Assembly: GCF_020618415.1 (NCBI RefSeq)
Contig: NZ_CP085344.1
Coordinates: forward strand, 891,001 to 955,000
Direction: 5' to 3'
Length of the DNA stretch: 64,000 nucleotides
DNA from: Cupriavidus sp. MP-37
GTDB taxonomy: Bacteria; Pseudomonadota; Gammaproteobacteria; Burkholderiales; Burkholderiaceae
Positions 1 to 9,585 of the stretch are shown one piece after another. The first letter of the stretch is position 1. Every line of letters begins with the position of its first letter. The translations under genes were made by a program, and so were the position numbers. The notes beneath the pieces were generated by a model that was not told the DNA's origin, made no database searches, and was given only the letters and a program-made list of their open reading frames with translations.

Positions 1-1
1 G

Positions 2-1114
<1,113 letters not shown>

Positions 1115-1152
1115 CGCCACTTCTTGCCGCCTTCGGCCGGCGGCCGAAACGG

Positions 1153-1180
1153 AAAGCCATCCTGCGGGATGGCTTTTTTG
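1153..1180 (+). terminator. Rho-independent terminator after purB
   Basis: Perfect 9-bp stem AAGCCATCC/GGATGGCTT (1154-1162 with 1167-1175), a four-base loop and a run of six T. It closes the purB transcript. Confidence 0.88.
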
Positions 1181-1395
1181 CTTTTCCGGCAGGATTGACG
1201 GCATCCGACGCGCCGTTGTGACGCCTGCGCCGGAATGTCGCTTCAAAGCATTTGAATAACTTAATGAAGGACTGTCCTGCACCGGCGCACATCCGGCCGC
1301 AATAATGCGAGAATCGTCAGCGCACGGGCGGGTGGATCCCGCCGTTGCCTTCCCCAAAATTGTGAAACGCCCGTGACCCGGGCGAGAGGAATCCG

Positions 1396-1950
1396 ATGCG
1401 TTCTACCGCCACTGCCCCCGCCGGCTACGGTGCCACCGCGATCGCCCTGCACTGGCTGGTGGCGCTGGCCATCTTTGCCGCGTTCGGGCTGGGCCTGTAC
1501 ATGACCGGCATTCCGGGGCTGACGCCGACCAAGCTCAAGCTGTACTCGTGGCACAAGTGGCTGGGCGTGACGATCTTCGCCATCGCCGTGCTGCGCGTGC
1601 TGTGGCGCGCCACCCACGCCGCGCCGCCGGTGGCGCCCGGCACCCCGGCGTGGCAGGCCAGGGCGGCGGCCGGGGCCCACCACCTGCTGTACCTGCTGAT
1701 CGTGATCGTGCCGGTCAGCGGCTACCTGTACAGCTCGGCCGCGGGCGTGCCGGTGGTCTACCTGGGCCTGTGGAAGATGCCGGCGCTGATCGAGAAAAGC
1801 GATGCCCTGAAGGAAGTGCTGAAGTTCACCCATATCTGGCTGAACTACCTGATGGCGGCCGTGGTCGTTGTCCATGCGGCCGCGGCGCTGAAACACCAGT
1901 TTGTCGACCGTGACGGCACGCTGGGCCGGATGCTGCCGTTCCTGCGCTGA
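1396..1950 (+). CDS. Cytochrome b561 family protein
   Basis: Small di-haem inner-membrane cytochrome b (184 aa) of the bacterial b561/YceJ family, expected to pass electrons between the quinone pool and a periplasmic partner. Four hydrophobic segments are visible (about residues 14-34, 52-70, 94-114 and 138-160). Candidate haem-ligand histidines lie in ALHWLV (H19), YSWHKWLG and the C-terminal VVVVHAAAALKHQF. The ATG follows GAGAGGAA. Two YceI genes follow at 65 and 74 bp, the same partnership as E. coli yceJ-yceI, so a common transcript is likely. Confidence 0.9.
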   Translation: MRSTATAPAGYGATAIALHWLVALAIFAAFGLGLYMTGIPGLTPTKLKLYSWHKWLGVTIFAIAVLRVLWRATHAAPPVAPGTPAWQARAAAGAHHLLYLLIVIVPVSGYLYSSAAGVPVVYLGLWKMPALIEKSDALKEVLKFTHIWLNYLMAAVVVVHAAAALKHQFVDRDGTLGRMLPFLR

Positions 1951-2015
1951 GCCTGGCGCGCCAACTTTTTCGTTCCGCGGCGCCGCTGCGCCGTCCCTGA
2001 CAGGAGTTTTTTCAG

Positions 2016-2597
2016 ATGAAACGCAATTCCCGCCGCGGCTCGGCCACTATCCGCGCCACCCTGGCCGCCGTGCTGGCCGCCACCGGCATCGCCGCCAACC
2101 TGGCCTGGGCCCAGGTCGACGCCGCCCGGAGTTCGGTGACCGCGGTGGCGCGCCAGATCGGCGTGCCGATGGAGGGCAAGTTCAAGAAGTTCGACGCCAA
2201 CGTCAGCTTCGACCCCGCCAAGCTGGCAACGTCGTCGGCCAAGATCGAGATCGACGTGGCCAGCTTCGAGATCGGCGATGCCGAGACCACCAAGGAAGTG
2301 AAGGGCAAGGACTGGTTCGACGCCGCCAAGTACCCCAAGGCGGTGTTCCAGTCGACCAGCATCAAGAACGGCACGCCGGGCAAGTACGACGTGGCCGGCA
2401 AGCTGACCATCAAGGGCAAGACCGTGGACGTGGTGGTGCCCGCCACCTACCGCCAGGAGGGCGGCGCGCAGGTGTTCGAGGGCGCGCTGCCGATCAAGCG
2501 CACCGCGTTCAATATCGGCGACGGCGAATGGAAGGACACCTCCGTGGTCGCCGACGACGTCCAGATCAAATTCCGTATCGTGCTGGCCAGGAAGTAA
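2016..2597 (+). CDS. YceI family periplasmic protein (first copy)
   Basis: 193-aa secreted protein of the YceI lipocalin-like family, whose members bind polyisoprenoid lipids in the periplasm. An N-terminal signal peptide (about residues 1-33, basic start then an alanine-rich core, cleavage near AWA-Q) is followed by the typical beta-rich domain with FKKFDANVSFDP, WFDAAKYPKAVFQST and the closing WKDTSVVADDVQIKFRI. The ATG follows CAGGAG. It lies between the cytochrome b561 gene and a second YceI gene; the two YceI proteins are clearly diverged. The exact ligand cannot be told from sequence. Confidence 0.92.
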   Translation: MKRNSRRGSATIRATLAAVLAATGIAANLAWAQVDAARSSVTAVARQIGVPMEGKFKKFDANVSFDPAKLATSSAKIEIDVASFEIGDAETTKEVKGKDWFDAAKYPKAVFQSTSIKNGTPGKYDVAGKLTIKGKTVDVVVPATYRQEGGAQVFEGALPIKRTAFNIGDGEWKDTSVVADDVQIKFRIVLARK

Positions 2598-2671
2598 GGC
2601 CGGCATACCGCTGACGTACCCAGGACTTACCTGAACCGCTCCATCCCAACCCTGATTTGTCGGGAGACACC

Positions 2672-3262
2672 ATGAAACTGCGTTCCCTCGTTGCCGCCGT
2701 CGCGGCCGTTTCCGCAACCGCCGCCTTCGGCGTGGCCTCGGCCAATACCGTGACGTACAACCTCGATCCGACCCATACCTACCCCAGCTTCGAGGCCGAC
2801 CACCTGGGCGGCCTGTCGACCTGGCGCGGCAAGTTCGACAAGTCCAGCGGCGTGGTGACGCTGGACCGCGCCGCCAAGGCGGGCTCGGTCGAGGTCAACA
2901 TCGACCCGGCTTCGATCGATTTCGGCAATGCCAAGCTGAACCAGCACGCCAAGGGCCCGGACATGTTCGACGTGCAGGCCTTCCCCGAGGCCACCTACAA
3001 GGGCAAGTTCTCCAAGTTCAAGGGCGACGTGCCGACCGAGGTCGACGGCGTGCTGACGCTGCGCGGCGTGTCCAAGCCGGTCAAGCTGGAAATCCGCGAG
3101 TTCAAGTGCATCCAGCACCCGATGCTCAAGCGCGAAGCGTGCGGCGCCGACGCCGTGGGCCAGTTCAACCGGACCGATTTCGGCCTGGACTATGGCGTCA
3201 AGATGGGCTTCAAGCCCGAAGTCAAGCTCGCCATCCAGGTGGAAGGCGTGCGCGCCGACTGA
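2672..3262 (+). CDS. YceI family periplasmic protein (second copy)
   Basis: 196-aa secreted YceI-type protein. The start at 2672 is chosen because it gives a proper signal peptide ([20 protein letters not shown], cleavage near ASA-N) behind CGGGAG; an upstream GTG at 2657 would only add five residues. The mature domain opens with [19 protein letters not shown] and carries the family segment [17 protein letters not shown]. It probably shares the operon and lipid-binding role of the upstream genes. Two cysteines ([12 protein letters not shown]), absent from the first copy, may form a periplasmic disulphide. Confidence 0.93.
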   Translation: MKLRSLVAAVAAVSATAAFGVASANTVTYNLDPTHTYPSFEADHLGGLSTWRGKFDKSSGVVTLDRAAKAGSVEVNIDPASIDFGNAKLNQHAKGPDMFDVQAFPEATYKGKFSKFKGDVPTEVDGVLTLRGVSKPVKLEIREFKCIQHPMLKREACGADAVGQFNRTDFGLDYGVKMGFKPEVKLAIQVEGVRAD

Positions 3263-3296
3263 GCGCCCGGCCCGCTGCGGCGGGCAAGCAGCTGTC

Positions 3297-3325
3297 AAGG
3301 CCGGCCTTATGCCGGCCTTTTTTGT
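3297..3325 (+). terminator. Rho-independent terminator after the b561/yceI genes
   Basis: Nine-bp perfect stem AAGGCCGGC/GCCGGCCTT (3297-3305 with 3311-3319), five-base loop, followed by a T tract. Confidence 0.88.
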
Positions 3326-3363
3326 TGTATTGCACCATGCGGGGAGGCCGCCGCGGCACTTTG

Positions 3364-3393
3364 TTGTGCGAGTTGCGACGGGCACAGTACAAT
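3364..3393 (+). promoter_or_regulatory. Candidate promoter of the phc operon in a 351-bp gene-free stretch
   Basis: The region from 3263 to 3613 holds the terminator above and then no convincing gene. A good -10 hexamer TACAAT lies at 3388-3393 with a weak -35 TTGTGC at 3364-3369, 18 bp apart. A transcript from here would have an untranslated leader of about 210 bases before phcB. This is sequence matching only. Confidence 0.4.
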
Positions 3394-3613
3394 GGCCCGC
3401 GGCAATCCACCATGATCCGGGGTATTGCGACTCCTGCCACGGCGGGGGGCAGCCATGCCCGCAACTGGCCAGAGCGCATCACTATGAGCATTCGCTGCAT
3501 GTCCCGATACCGGTAGCCATTCCCGCGATCCCCTCGCCCCTCATGCTGTACCCGGCCGTTCTGCCCTGGCTGTATGGCCCGCAGCGTTTCCCGGTTTTCC
3601 CTGGCGCTATACC

Positions 3614-5017
3614 GTGTACTCCAAAACGCAAATCGATCCGGTAGTTAGTTTCCGCAACTCGCAGGGCGAGCAGGTGCGGGGCACCATTGTCAATCTCCAG
3701 AGAAAGTCTCTGGTGATGGAGATCTACAACCCGTATTCGATCGTGCAGGTCAGCGAGGTGCTGAGCGAGCTCAGTGTCCGCATGGGCGAGAAGAACGCGT
3801 ATCTCGGCAAGGCCGTGGTGATGAGCCTGGTAAACACCGGCCTGACCGCGGTGGTGTCGCTGACGCTGATCGACGAATGGCTGGAGCTGAGCAATCTCGA
3901 CGACGAGCCCAAGTCGGTGGCGCGCGAATCGCTGCAGTTCGTGCAGGACTGGGAGAAGCGCTTCAATATCCGGCGCGACTACCAGATCGTCGTCAACGAG
4001 ATGCGCGCTTTCCTGTCCGAGGTGTCGCGCTGGGTCGAGCAGGTCGACATGACCAGCACGCTGCCCAAGGAGGGCGATACCCTGCGCATGGACGTGTTCG
4101 AGGAACTGGCCACGCCGATCGCGCTGAAGATCCGCGAGTATTCCGCCCGGCTCGACGGCGAGGCGGCGCATGTGCCGGAAGAAGACACCGTGATGCACCG
4201 CACCTTCACCCAGGCGGCGCTGCATCCTTTGCTGCTGCGCTCGCCATTCGTGTTCCGCACCTACACCAAGCCGCTCGGCTATGCCGGCGACTACGAGATG
4301 GTCAACCAGATCCTGTCGGATCCGCGCCAGGGGCCCAGCACCTACTTCCAGATCGTCAATGCGACCTTCCTGCAGTCGTCCGTGGCCGCCGCGCATCGCA
4401 ACCGGATCGACCTGCTGGTGGATTTCCTGGTGCGCATGGCAGAGCAGGCGCGCGCCGCGGGCAGTCCGTTCCGGCTGCTGAACGTGGGTTGCGGCCCGGC
4501 GGTCGAGATCAACCGCTTCATCACCGAATACCCCGAACCGCACTGGCTCTCGTTCCAGCTGCTCGACTTCAGCCAGGAAACCCTGGACTACGCCCGCGAC
4601 CGCATCAACGAGAGCTGCCGCAAGGCCAACGCCAGGATGGAGGTGGAGTACGTCCACCACTCCGTGCATGAGCTGCTCAAGCGCCGCATCGACCCGGACC
4701 CGTCGCTGCGCGAGTTTGACGGCATCTATTGCGCCGGCCTGTTCGACTACCTGTCCGACCGGGTCTGCGCGCGCCTGCTCAATTATTTCTCCACGCGCAC
4801 CCACCCCGAGGGGCGCATCCTTGCCACCAACGTCCACGTCAACAACCCGGAACGGTACAGCATGGAACATATGCTGGAGTGGTACCTGATCTATCGCGAC
4901 GAGGCCGGCATGGCGTCGCTTCTGCCTGCCAATACGCGCGACAGCCGCACTTATGCCGACCCGACCGGGGTCAACGTGTTCGTCGAAGCGGTAGTGACCG
5001 ATCCGGCCAAGGCCTGA
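3614..5017 (+). CDS. phcB: PhcB-type SAM-dependent methyltransferase (3-hydroxy fatty acid methyl ester synthesis)
   Basis: 467-aa protein matching the PhcB family, which methylates a 3-hydroxy fatty acid to make the diffusible quorum signal (3-OH PAME or 3-OH MAME) in Ralstonia solanacearum. The N-terminal ~90 residues look PilZ-like (VRGTIVNLQRKSLVMEIYNP). The C-terminal half is a class I methyltransferase with the SAM-binding motif LNVGCGP at residues 289-295 and the acidic strand end QLLDFS downstream. The GTG at 3614 is the first usable start in frame and has no evident Shine-Dalgarno, so the true N-terminus is uncertain. It is first of four closely packed genes; phcS begins 4 bp after its stop. 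The signal chain length made here cannot be predicted. Confidence 0.86.
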   Translation: MYSKTQIDPVVSFRNSQGEQVRGTIVNLQRKSLVMEIYNPYSIVQVSEVLSELSVRMGEKNAYLGKAVVMSLVNTGLTAVVSLTLIDEWLELSNLDDEPKSVARESLQFVQDWEKRFNIRRDYQIVVNEMRAFLSEVSRWVEQVDMTSTLPKEGDTLRMDVFEELATPIALKIREYSARLDGEAAHVPEEDTVMHRTFTQAALHPLLLRSPFVFRTYTKPLGYAGDYEMVNQILSDPRQGPSTYFQIVNATFLQSSVAAAHRNRIDLLVDFLVRMAEQARAAGSPFRLLNVGCGPAVEINRFITEYPEPHWLSFQLLDFSQETLDYARDRINESCRKANARMEVEYVHHSVHELLKRRIDPDPSLREFDGIYCAGLFDYLSDRVCARLLNYFSTRTHPEGRILATNVHVNNPERYSMEHMLEWYLIYRDEAGMASLLPANTRDSRTYADPTGVNVFVEAVVTDPAKA

Positions 5018-5021
5018 CACC

Positions 5022-6359
5022 ATGCTGAAACGGACCGCGAGCAGGTATTCCCCGTACGAAGCCGACCTGCGCGAGTTCCGCCTGGTATCGAGCCGGGCAG
5101 GCGCGCTGACGGCCATCGTGCTGGTGATGGCGGGTGTCGGGCTCGACTACGGCATCTATCCGGGGCACCAGCTGCAGTTCTTCGTCGCGCGCCTGGTGGT
5201 TTCCGCGCTGATCGGGCTGATCCTGCTGATGCTGGTCAACCAGGCCGGCAGGCGCTTCGTGCAGCCGCTGACACTGGCCTGGCTGCTGCTGCCGCAAATG
5301 ATGATCGCATGGATGATCGCCACCACCGACGGGGCGGCGTCGATCTACTATGCCGGGCTGAACCTGGTGATCTTCGCGGTCGGGATCGCCATGCCGATGG
5401 GGTTGTGGCAGACCATCGGCTTCGGCGTGGTGACCTACCTGATGTACCTGGCCGCCTGCCTGATCCACCCGGACGGGCTGGCGCAGCGCGCGCACTTCAT
5501 CGTCAATTCGCTGTTCATCCTGTTTTCGATCGTGGCCAGCGCGGTCTACACCTTCATGAACGAGCGCGGGCATTTCCACCTGATCCGCCTGAAGGAAGAG
5601 CTGGCGCGCAAGAACGAAGAGCTGGCCGACATCAACCGGCGCCTGGCCGACATCAAGGGCCAGATGCTGCAGCAGGAAAAGATGGCCGCCATCGGCACGC
5701 TGGCCGCGGGCCTGCTGCACGAGGTCAACAATCCGGTCAATTTCTGCCTGATGGCCATCGAAGTGGCGATGGAAGAGCCGCCGGCCAAGCAGAGTCCGGC
5801 ACTGGAAGAATGCCTGGTCGATGCCAAGCAGGGCATGCAGCGCATCCAGCATATCGTGTCGGACCTGAAGACCTTCGCCTACCGCAAGCCTGGCGCCGAG
5901 GTGGAAGGCACGCCGTTCCTGTTCGAGAAGGCGCTCGATTCGTCGATCCGCCTGACCGCGCACGAGCTGCGCGGCGTGACCCTGACGCGCGAGCTGGCGC
6001 CCGACACCCTGGTGCTCGGCGACGAGGCCGCCATCATCGGCGTGCTGATCAACCTGTTCTCGAACGCGGCGCTGGCCATGCGCAAGGCCGGCACGGCCGC
6101 GCCCGCGATCCATACCACGGCCCGCTGGGACAACCATCGCCTGCACGTCACCGTGCGCGACAACGGGCCCGGCATCCCGAAGGAGAACCTTGCGCGCGTG
6201 TTCGAGCCGTTTTTCACCACGCGCGAGGTGGGGCAGGGGCTTGGCCTGGGCCTGTCGATCAGCTACGCCGTGATCGAGCGCCATGGCGGCCAATTGTTTG
6301 CCGAGAGCGAACTCGGCCAGTGGACGGCGTTCAGCTTCGACCTGCCGCGTGCGGAGTAA
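5022..6359 (+). CDS. phcS: PhcS-type membrane sensor histidine kinase
   Basis: 445-aa inner-membrane kinase. Residues ~25-175 hold five or six hydrophobic segments with short loops and no large periplasmic domain, as expected for a sensor of a lipophilic ester. A coiled coil (about 183-220) leads to the dimerisation box LLHEVNNPVN with phospho-acceptor His233, then the ATPase domain with the N box (LFSNAALAM), DNGPGIP and GQGLGLGLS. In Ralstonia solanacearum PhcS senses the PhcB product and signals through PhcR/PhcQ to relieve repression of the regulator PhcA. It lies between phcB (4-bp gap) and phcR (6-bp gap). Confidence 0.88.
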   Translation: MLKRTASRYSPYEADLREFRLVSSRAGALTAIVLVMAGVGLDYGIYPGHQLQFFVARLVVSALIGLILLMLVNQAGRRFVQPLTLAWLLLPQMMIAWMIATTDGAASIYYAGLNLVIFAVGIAMPMGLWQTIGFGVVTYLMYLAACLIHPDGLAQRAHFIVNSLFILFSIVASAVYTFMNERGHFHLIRLKEELARKNEELADINRRLADIKGQMLQQEKMAAIGTLAAGLLHEVNNPVNFCLMAIEVAMEEPPAKQSPALEECLVDAKQGMQRIQHIVSDLKTFAYRKPGAEVEGTPFLFEKALDSSIRLTAHELRGVTLTRELAPDTLVLGDEAAIIGVLINLFSNAALAMRKAGTAAPAIHTTARWDNHRLHVTVRDNGPGIPKENLARVFEPFFTTREVGQGLGLGLSISYAVIERHGGQLFAESELGQWTAFSFDLPRAE

Positions 6360-6365
6360 CCAGCC

Positions 6366-7496
6366 ATGAGCGAAGTCCTGCAGGCGCGGCCTGCCATTCT
6401 CTACGTCGACGACGAAGACATGGCGCGCAAGTACTTCGCCCGCGCCGTCGGGGCAGACTACGAAGTGCTGCTGGCCGGCAGCGCCGACGAGGCCATGTCG
6501 GTGCTGCGTTCCGATCCTGCCCGCGTGGCCATCCTGGTGACGGATTTCCGCATGCCCGGGCGCGATGGCGGCGTGCTGCTGCGGCAGGTGGCCCAGGCCT
6601 ATCCGCAGGTGGTGCGCATCCTGGTCACGGCCTATGCCGACAAGGAGCTGCTGCTGCAGACCGTCAACAGCGGCGAAATCTTCCAGATCCTGGAAAAACC
6701 GCTGAGCGTGAGCAACCTGCGCGACGTGCTGGCAAGGGCCGCCGAGCGCCATCGCGAACGCACGCTGCGCCAGCACCGGCTGATGGCGATCGACGAGACC
6801 CTGGCCTTCCTGGCGCACGAGCTCAATACGCCGCTGGCCGCCATTGCCAATTTTGCGCGCGGCATCAGCGGACGCGTGGCCGGCGAATACAGCGCGCAGC
6901 GCCAGAGCGAAATCGGCCAGGCCGCCAGCGCGATGCATGACAACGCCCAGTATTGCCTGGCGGTGCTGTCCTCGTTCCTGCAGTCGGTGCGTGACAGCGC
7001 CGGCAGCGTCCCGGCCCGGCGCAGTGCCGGCAACGAAGCCAGTGCCAGCGCGCTGGTGTCCGCGTTGCTCGACAGCTATCCCTTCGTGGGCGGCCAGCGC
7101 AGCTGGGTGGAGGTGGAGCTGCAGGGAGACTTTCCCGTGCAGACCCTGCCCAACTGCGTGGCGCTGGTGCTGTCCTCGGTGATGAGCAATGCGCTGCGGG
7201 CGCTGGCCGATGTCGCCGCGCCGTCGCTGCGCTTCGTCGTGGCCGCGCAGCCGCATGCCGCCATCCGCATCTGCGACAACGGCCCCGGCATTCCGCCCGA
7301 AGTGATGGACCGGCTGCTGGTCGACCCCGTCACCACCCACGCCAGCGCCGGCGGCAGCGGCCTAGGCATGATTTTCTGCAACCGCGTCATGCAGTCCTTT
7401 GGCGGCGGGATCCGGATCGAATCCGCACCCGGCGCCGGCACGACGGTGACGCTGGACTTTCCAAGTTTCAAGAGTCGAACGCACAGGAGTGAGTAA
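6366..7496 (+). CDS. phcR: PhcR-type response regulator with C-terminal histidine kinase domain
   Basis: 376-aa cytoplasmic hybrid in the reversed order: receiver first (residues ~10-125, acidic pair DDED, phospho-acceptor Asp60 in TDFRMPG, conserved Lys in EKPLS), then a kinase core with FLAHELNTPL (His151) and a full ATPase domain (VMSNALRAL, DNGPGIP, GGSGLGMIF). This is the architecture reported for PhcR. It has no DNA-binding domain, so output must be through phosphotransfer or protein contact. It overlaps phcQ by one base (TAATG), implying translational coupling. Confidence 0.87.
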   Translation: MSEVLQARPAILYVDDEDMARKYFARAVGADYEVLLAGSADEAMSVLRSDPARVAILVTDFRMPGRDGGVLLRQVAQAYPQVVRILVTAYADKELLLQTVNSGEIFQILEKPLSVSNLRDVLARAAERHRERTLRQHRLMAIDETLAFLAHELNTPLAAIANFARGISGRVAGEYSAQRQSEIGQAASAMHDNAQYCLAVLSSFLQSVRDSAGSVPARRSAGNEASASALVSALLDSYPFVGGQRSWVEVELQGDFPVQTLPNCVALVLSSVMSNALRALADVAAPSLRFVVAAQPHAAIRICDNGPGIPPEVMDRLLVDPVTTHASAGGSGLGMIFCNRVMQSFGGGIRIESAPGAGTTVTLDFPSFKSRTHRSE

Positions 7497-8503
7497 TGAC
7501 CGAACCGAATGCCACCCAGGCACCACCCCCGGCGATTCTGTTCGTCGATGACGAGGCCACGGCAGTCAAGTATTTCCAGCGCGCCATCGGTGCGCTGGCG
7601 CCGGTGGTCACCGGTGGCTCCGTCGAGGAGGGCAAGGCACTGCTGGACGCCCATGCCGATAGCCTGGCGGTACTGGTGTCGGACCAGCGCATGCCGGGTG
7701 AGTACGGCAACGAACTGCTGCGCTACGCGCGCGAGCGCTACCCGCACATCGTGCGCATCCTGACCACCGCGTACTCGGAACTCGACCAGACCGTCGAGGC
7801 GGTGAACCAGGGCCAGATCCATCGCTATATCAAGAAGCCATGGGACATCACCGCGCTGCGCATGGAACTCAAGCAGGCGCTGGAACTGTCGGGGTTGCGC
7901 AAGGAGCGCGACCAGCTGGTGCGCGAGAAACTGTCGGTGCTGCAGACCCAGACCGTGGCCTCGCGCATCGGCATGGTGCACGCGCTGTGCGCCAGCCTGA
8001 TCGGCCCGGGCCGCTTCCAGCCGGTGGAAACCTATCTCGCCGGTGTCGACCTGGCCGGTGCCGGCAGCGCCGATCCTGACTGGCAGCGCATGGACTATGC
8101 CGACCTGGTGCGCGCCGAAGCCGAGCGCAGCGGCAACTTCGGCCATGCCGTGGGCACGCGCCTGGCCGCGCTGCGCAGCGCCAATGCGGGCAAGGGCGCT
8201 GCCGATGCCGCCGCCGTGATTGCCGACGCGCTCGGCAGCGAGGTGGTGCGCCGCGACGGCGATGCGGTGGTCTGGACCCAGCCGGCCGCGCTGGCCGAGT
8301 TCCTGGCCCAGCCCGTGGGCTCGGCGGTGTCGGCGCAGCATGCCGCCTGGCTGGCCAGCCTGCTGTGGCTGGAAGAGGCCGGCGGCGCGCTGAAGTTCGT
8401 CCGCGACGGCGACACCATCGTCTGCCGCGCCGCCCCGCGCAGCGAGAGCTTCGCCTCCGACCGGCTGGCGGCATGGATCGAGCGGTTCTCGATGCCGGCC
8501 TGA
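7496..8503 (+). CDS. phcQ: PhcQ-type response regulator
   Basis: 335-aa cytoplasmic protein. The N-terminal receiver (residues ~13-130) has VDDE, phospho-acceptor Asp63 in VSDQRMPG, and the Lys of IKKPWD. A helical linker (~130-160) leads to a C-terminal region of about 170 residues in which I recognise no DNA-binding, GGDEF, EAL or intact kinase motif. It is last in the phc operon and is followed by a strong bidirectional terminator. In Ralstonia solanacearum PhcQ contributes to quorum-dependent regulation with PhcR; the name here rests on order and architecture. Confidence 0.83.
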   Translation: MTEPNATQAPPPAILFVDDEATAVKYFQRAIGALAPVVTGGSVEEGKALLDAHADSLAVLVSDQRMPGEYGNELLRYARERYPHIVRILTTAYSELDQTVEAVNQGQIHRYIKKPWDITALRMELKQALELSGLRKERDQLVREKLSVLQTQTVASRIGMVHALCASLIGPGRFQPVETYLAGVDLAGAGSADPDWQRMDYADLVRAEAERSGNFGHAVGTRLAALRSANAGKGAADAAAVIADALGSEVVRRDGDAVVWTQPAALAEFLAQPVGSAVSAQHAAWLASLLWLEEAGGALKFVRDGDTIVCRAAPRSESFASDRLAAWIERFSMPA

Positions 8504-8525
8504 ATGTCTGCGGACCGGCCATGAA

Positions 8526-8557
8526 AAACGGCGCCCCGCGGGGCGCCGTTTGTTTTT
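8526..8557. terminator. Bidirectional terminator between phcQ and secF
   Basis: Twelve-bp perfect stem AAACGGCGCCCC/GGGGCGCCGTTT (8526-8537 with 8540-8551), flanked by T runs on both strands, serving the convergent phc and sec transcripts. Confidence 0.9.
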
Positions 8558-8572
8558 CCGGCAGGGCCGGGC

Positions 8573-9544
8573 TCAGGCCTGCGCGCCGTAGTTGGGGTCG
8601 TTGCGGTCGGTCGACTCGCCCTTCTTCTCGCCCTTGACCAGGTCTTCGCGCTTCACGCCCAGCCACATCGCCAGCGCCGCGGCAACGAACACCGACGAGT
8701 AGATGCCGAACAGGATGCCCACCGTCAGCGCCAGCGCGAAGTAGTGCAGCGTCGGGCCGCCGAAGAAGAACATCGACAGCACCATCATTTCGGTCGAGCC
8801 GTGGGTGATGATGGTGCGCGACATGGTGCTGGTGATGGCGTGGTCGATGACCTCGTGCGTGGTCATCTTGCGGTACTTGCGGAAGGCCTCGCGGATCCGG
8901 TCGAAGATCACCACCGATTCGTTGACCGAGTAGCCCAGCACCGCCAGGATCGCCGCCAGCACCGACAGCGAGAATTCCCACTGGAAGAAGGCGAAGAAGC
9001 CCAGGATGATGACGATGTCGTGCAGGTTGGCGATGATGCCCGCCACCGCGAACTTCCACTCGAAGCGGAACGACAGGTAGATCACGATACCCGCCACCAC
9101 GCACAGCAGCGCCAGCAGGCCGTCGGTGGCCAGCTCCTTGCCCACCTGCGGGCCGACGAACTCGACGCGCTGCAGCTTGACGTCGGGCGACGCCGCGGTC
9201 AGCGCGCCCATCACCTGCTCGCTCTGCTGGGCCGACGTGACGGGCTTGCCGTCCGCGCCCTTCTGCAGCGGCAGGCGGATCATCACGTCGCGCGAGGTGC
9301 CGAAGTTCTGCACCTGCACGTCGGTATAGCCGAGCTTGCCTACCTGGCCGCGGATCTTTTCCAGGTCGGCCGCCTGCTGGTAGCTGACCTCCATCACCGT
9401 GCCGCCGGTGAATTCGATCGACAGGTGCAGGCCCTTTTGCCAGAGGAAGAACACGGCCGCGGCAAACGTCAGGAAGGAGATCACGTTGAAGATCAACGCG
9501 TGCTTCATGAACGGAATGTCGCGCCGGATGCGGAAGAATTCCAT
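8573..9544 (-). CDS. secF: Protein translocase subunit SecF
   Basis: 323-aa inner-membrane RND-type subunit of the SecDF-YajC complex that helps SecYEG export using the proton gradient. An N-terminal membrane segment (FNVISFLTFAAAVFFLW), a periplasmic domain (to about residue 145) and a bundle of five membrane segments with VLGYSVNESVVIFDRIRE and the C-terminal VGILFGIYSSVFVAAALAMWL are clear. It lies 41 bp behind secD in the same operon. The length is normal for the family. Confidence 0.97.
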   Translation of the reverse strand: MEFFRIRRDIPFMKHALIFNVISFLTFAAAVFFLWQKGLHLSIEFTGGTVMEVSYQQAADLEKIRGQVGKLGYTDVQVQNFGTSRDVMIRLPLQKGADGKPVTSAQQSEQVMGALTAASPDVKLQRVEFVGPQVGKELATDGLLALLCVVAGIVIYLSFRFEWKFAVAGIIANLHDIVIILGFFAFFQWEFSLSVLAAILAVLGYSVNESVVIFDRIREAFRKYRKMTTHEVIDHAITSTMSRTIITHGSTEMMVLSMFFFGGPTLHYFALALTVGILFGIYSSVFVAAALAMWLGVKREDLVKGEKKGESTDRNDPNYGAQA

Positions 9545-9585
9545 GTTGAATCCTGTTCTGTACTACGTGTTGTGCCGCGGGCCGC

